Below are positions 5,805 through 6,604 of a DNA stretch of 6,604 bases, piece after piece (position 1 is the first letter of the stretch; every line of letters begins with the position of its first letter). The notes beneath the pieces were generated by a model, which made no database searches, had not been told where the DNA came from, and was given only the letters and a program-made list of their open reading frames with translations. The stretch comes from Prevotellaceae bacterium (GTDB lineage: Bacteria > Bacteroidota > Bacteroidia > Bacteroidales > UBA932). Position numbers and translations under genes: made by a program. Location of the stretch: positions 1 to 6,604 of the forward strand of contig JAITQP010000218.1 in assembly GCA_031288885.1 (NCBI GenBank). The letters run 5' to 3'.

Positions 5805-6341
5805 ATGAATGACGGACTTATATCGAAGCGCTACGCCAAGGCGCTGCTGGAGTTTGCCGCGGCACGCGGCGAGGACAGGCGCATGTACGACAGCATGCGG
5901 CAGCTGTCCGACGCCATGGCGGCCACGCCGCGCCTCCGCGAGGCGCTGCAAAGCCCCGTGATGCCGGCGGGCGACAAGGAGGCGCTGCTGTGCAGCGCGG
6001 TGGGCGCGTTGGCGGGCGAAGCCTACCGGCAGTTTGTGCGGCTGGCGCTGGCCAACCGGCGCGAAGGCTCGCTGCAGAGCATCGCCCTGAGCTACCTCGA
6101 CCTGTACCGCCGCGCGCACCGGATTGGGCGGATTTCCGTCGTCTCGGCGGCGCCCCTGTCCACCGCCCTAATCGACAGGATACGGCGCGACGTGGAGCGG
6201 CGCACGCGCGGCACGGTGGAGCTCGACGCGCGCGTGGAGCCGAGCTTGGGGGGCGGGTTTATTTTTCAAATGGACGACCTCCGCCTCGACGCCTCCGTGG
6301 CAGGCCAGCTGGAGAAAATCCGAAGAAAGCTGGCGAGCTGA
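5805..6341 (+). CDS. atpH: F1Fo ATP synthase subunit delta (OSCP-like)
   Basis: Delta links the top of F1 to subunit b. At 178 residues its length is normal. The N-terminal helical domain (about 1-105) begins with the family signature ISKRYAKALLEFA. The C-terminal part (about 108-178) has the exposed-strand segment ISVVSAAPLS, then VEPSLGGGFIFQMDD.RLDASVAGQLEKIRRKL (about 143-175), the conserved end of the delta/OSCP family. It starts 39 bases after atpF. The next ATP synthase gene in Bacteroidales would be atpA, but a UPF0175 gene follows instead after 23 bases. Confidence 0.95.
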   Translation: MNDGLISKRYAKALLEFAAARGEDRRMYDSMRQLSDAMAATPRLREALQSPVMPAGDKEALLCSAVGALAGEAYRQFVRLALANRREGSLQSIALSYLDLYRRAHRIGRISVVSAAPLSTALIDRIRRDVERRTRGTVELDARVEPSLGGGFIFQMDDLRLDASVAGQLEKIRRKLAS

Positions 6342-6364
6342 AAAATGAGTAAAAAATCTGAGCA

Positions 6365-6601
6365 ATGAATATGCCCACAATAACGCTAAACGTACCGCAA
6401 AGCTTGGGGTTGCTCCCCACCTTTGATTTTTCCGTCTATCTGGCGGCAAAGCTTTACGAAGACGAAATACTTTCGGCGGGGCAGGCTTCGCTGCTGGCAA
6501 ATCTATCCAAGCGCGGGTTTATTGAGCTGATGGGCAAGTATGGCGTTTCGACCTTCAGCACAAAAGTTGAGGATTTGTTGGAGGATATCAAAAATGCGTA
6601 G
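6365..6601 (+). CDS. UPF0175 family protein, probable antitoxin
   Basis: This 78-residue protein has the UPF0175 layout: a short N-terminal strand region (PTITLNVPQSL), then the helical core LAAKLYEDEILSAGQASLLA (about 26-45) and FIELMGKYGVS (about 52-62). The acidic tail VEDLLEDIKNA closes it. UPF0175 proteins are small, probably DNA-binding, and are usually paired with a downstream DUF3368/PIN-like toxin; antitoxin function is inferred from that. The start is ATG 6365, or ATG 6371 two codons later. The next gene appears to begin within its last codons. The gene lies 23 bases after atpH and looks less GC-rich than atpH, so it was probably inserted into the operon. Confidence 0.82.
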   Translation: MNMPTITLNVPQSLGLLPTFDFSVYLAAKLYEDEILSAGQASLLANLSKRGFIELMGKYGVSTFSTKVEDLLEDIKNA

Positions 6602-6604
6602 AGG
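6594..6604 (+). CDS. Start of an overlapping downstream gene, possible PIN/DUF3368 toxin (partial)
   Basis: An ATG at 6594 lies in a different frame and overlaps the last codons and the stop of the UPF0175 gene by 8 bases. It gives MRR before the window ends. Overlapping starts of this kind are typical of the toxin gene that follows a UPF0175 antitoxin, and allow translational coupling. Only three codons are visible, so the assignment rests on context alone. Confidence 0.35.

Noticed and set aside
4995..6119. Long minus-strand open frame (374 codons) opposite atpE-atpF-atpH
   Set aside because: It lies antisense to three confidently identified genes, is rich in Arg, Ala, His and Leu, and resembles no family; it is an artefact of GC-rich codons on the other strand.

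Overview
The window is from a member of the Bacteroidota, most likely the order Bacteroidales. It carries the second part of an F1Fo ATP synthase operon in the order epsilon (atpC), a small four-helix membrane protein where AtpI would sit, a (atpB), c (atpE), b (atpF), delta (atpH). The lineage call rests on an 80-residue epsilon subunit without the C-terminal helical domain, a subunit a with a signal peptide and a long periplasmic-side N-terminal extension, the AtpI-like gene between atpC and atpB, and ORF6N and UPF0175 accessory genes typical of this phylum. All genes are on the + strand.

Layout: (1) 1-150 holds the possible tail of an unknown upstream gene and a leader. (2) 151-1923 is a DUF4153 multi-pass membrane protein, five bases before atpC. 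In the Bacteroidales arrangement I know, atpD would precede atpC. (3) 1929-2597 is atpC and the AtpI-like gene, end to end. (4) 2583-3430 is an insertion: a degenerate ORF6N gene copy that overlaps the last codons of the AtpI-like gene, a 28-codon single-helix ORF inside that relic, then an intact ORF6N gene. The 3' ends of both copies form a 55-bp imperfect direct repeat. (5) 3459-4547 is atpB, with a GTG start. (6) 4548-4982 is a 435-bp gap with a REP/MITE-like inverted-repeat element. (7) 4983-6341 is atpE, atpF, atpH. (8) 6365-6604 is a UPF0175 antitoxin-type gene and the first codons of an overlapping gene, where atpA would be expected.

The atp genes c, b and delta plus the AtpI-like protein, epsilon and a build or assist the membrane-embedded proton motor and stalks of the ATP synthase. 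The residues needed for proton translocation are present (c-E67; a-R281 with the H290/E329 pair), so the enzyme looks functional. The unusual feature is that this normally compact operon is interrupted at several gene junctions by different kinds of accessory DNA while every atp reading frame stays open. The atp genes look GC-rich by eye, and the DUF4153, ORF6N, intergenic and antitoxin segments look more AT-rich, which fits later arrival.

I found no single clearly new system. The best candidates for a second look are the ORF6N relic with its internal palindrome and the 28-residue membrane peptide, the inverted-repeat element between atpB and atpE, and the toxin-antitoxin-like pair after atpH.
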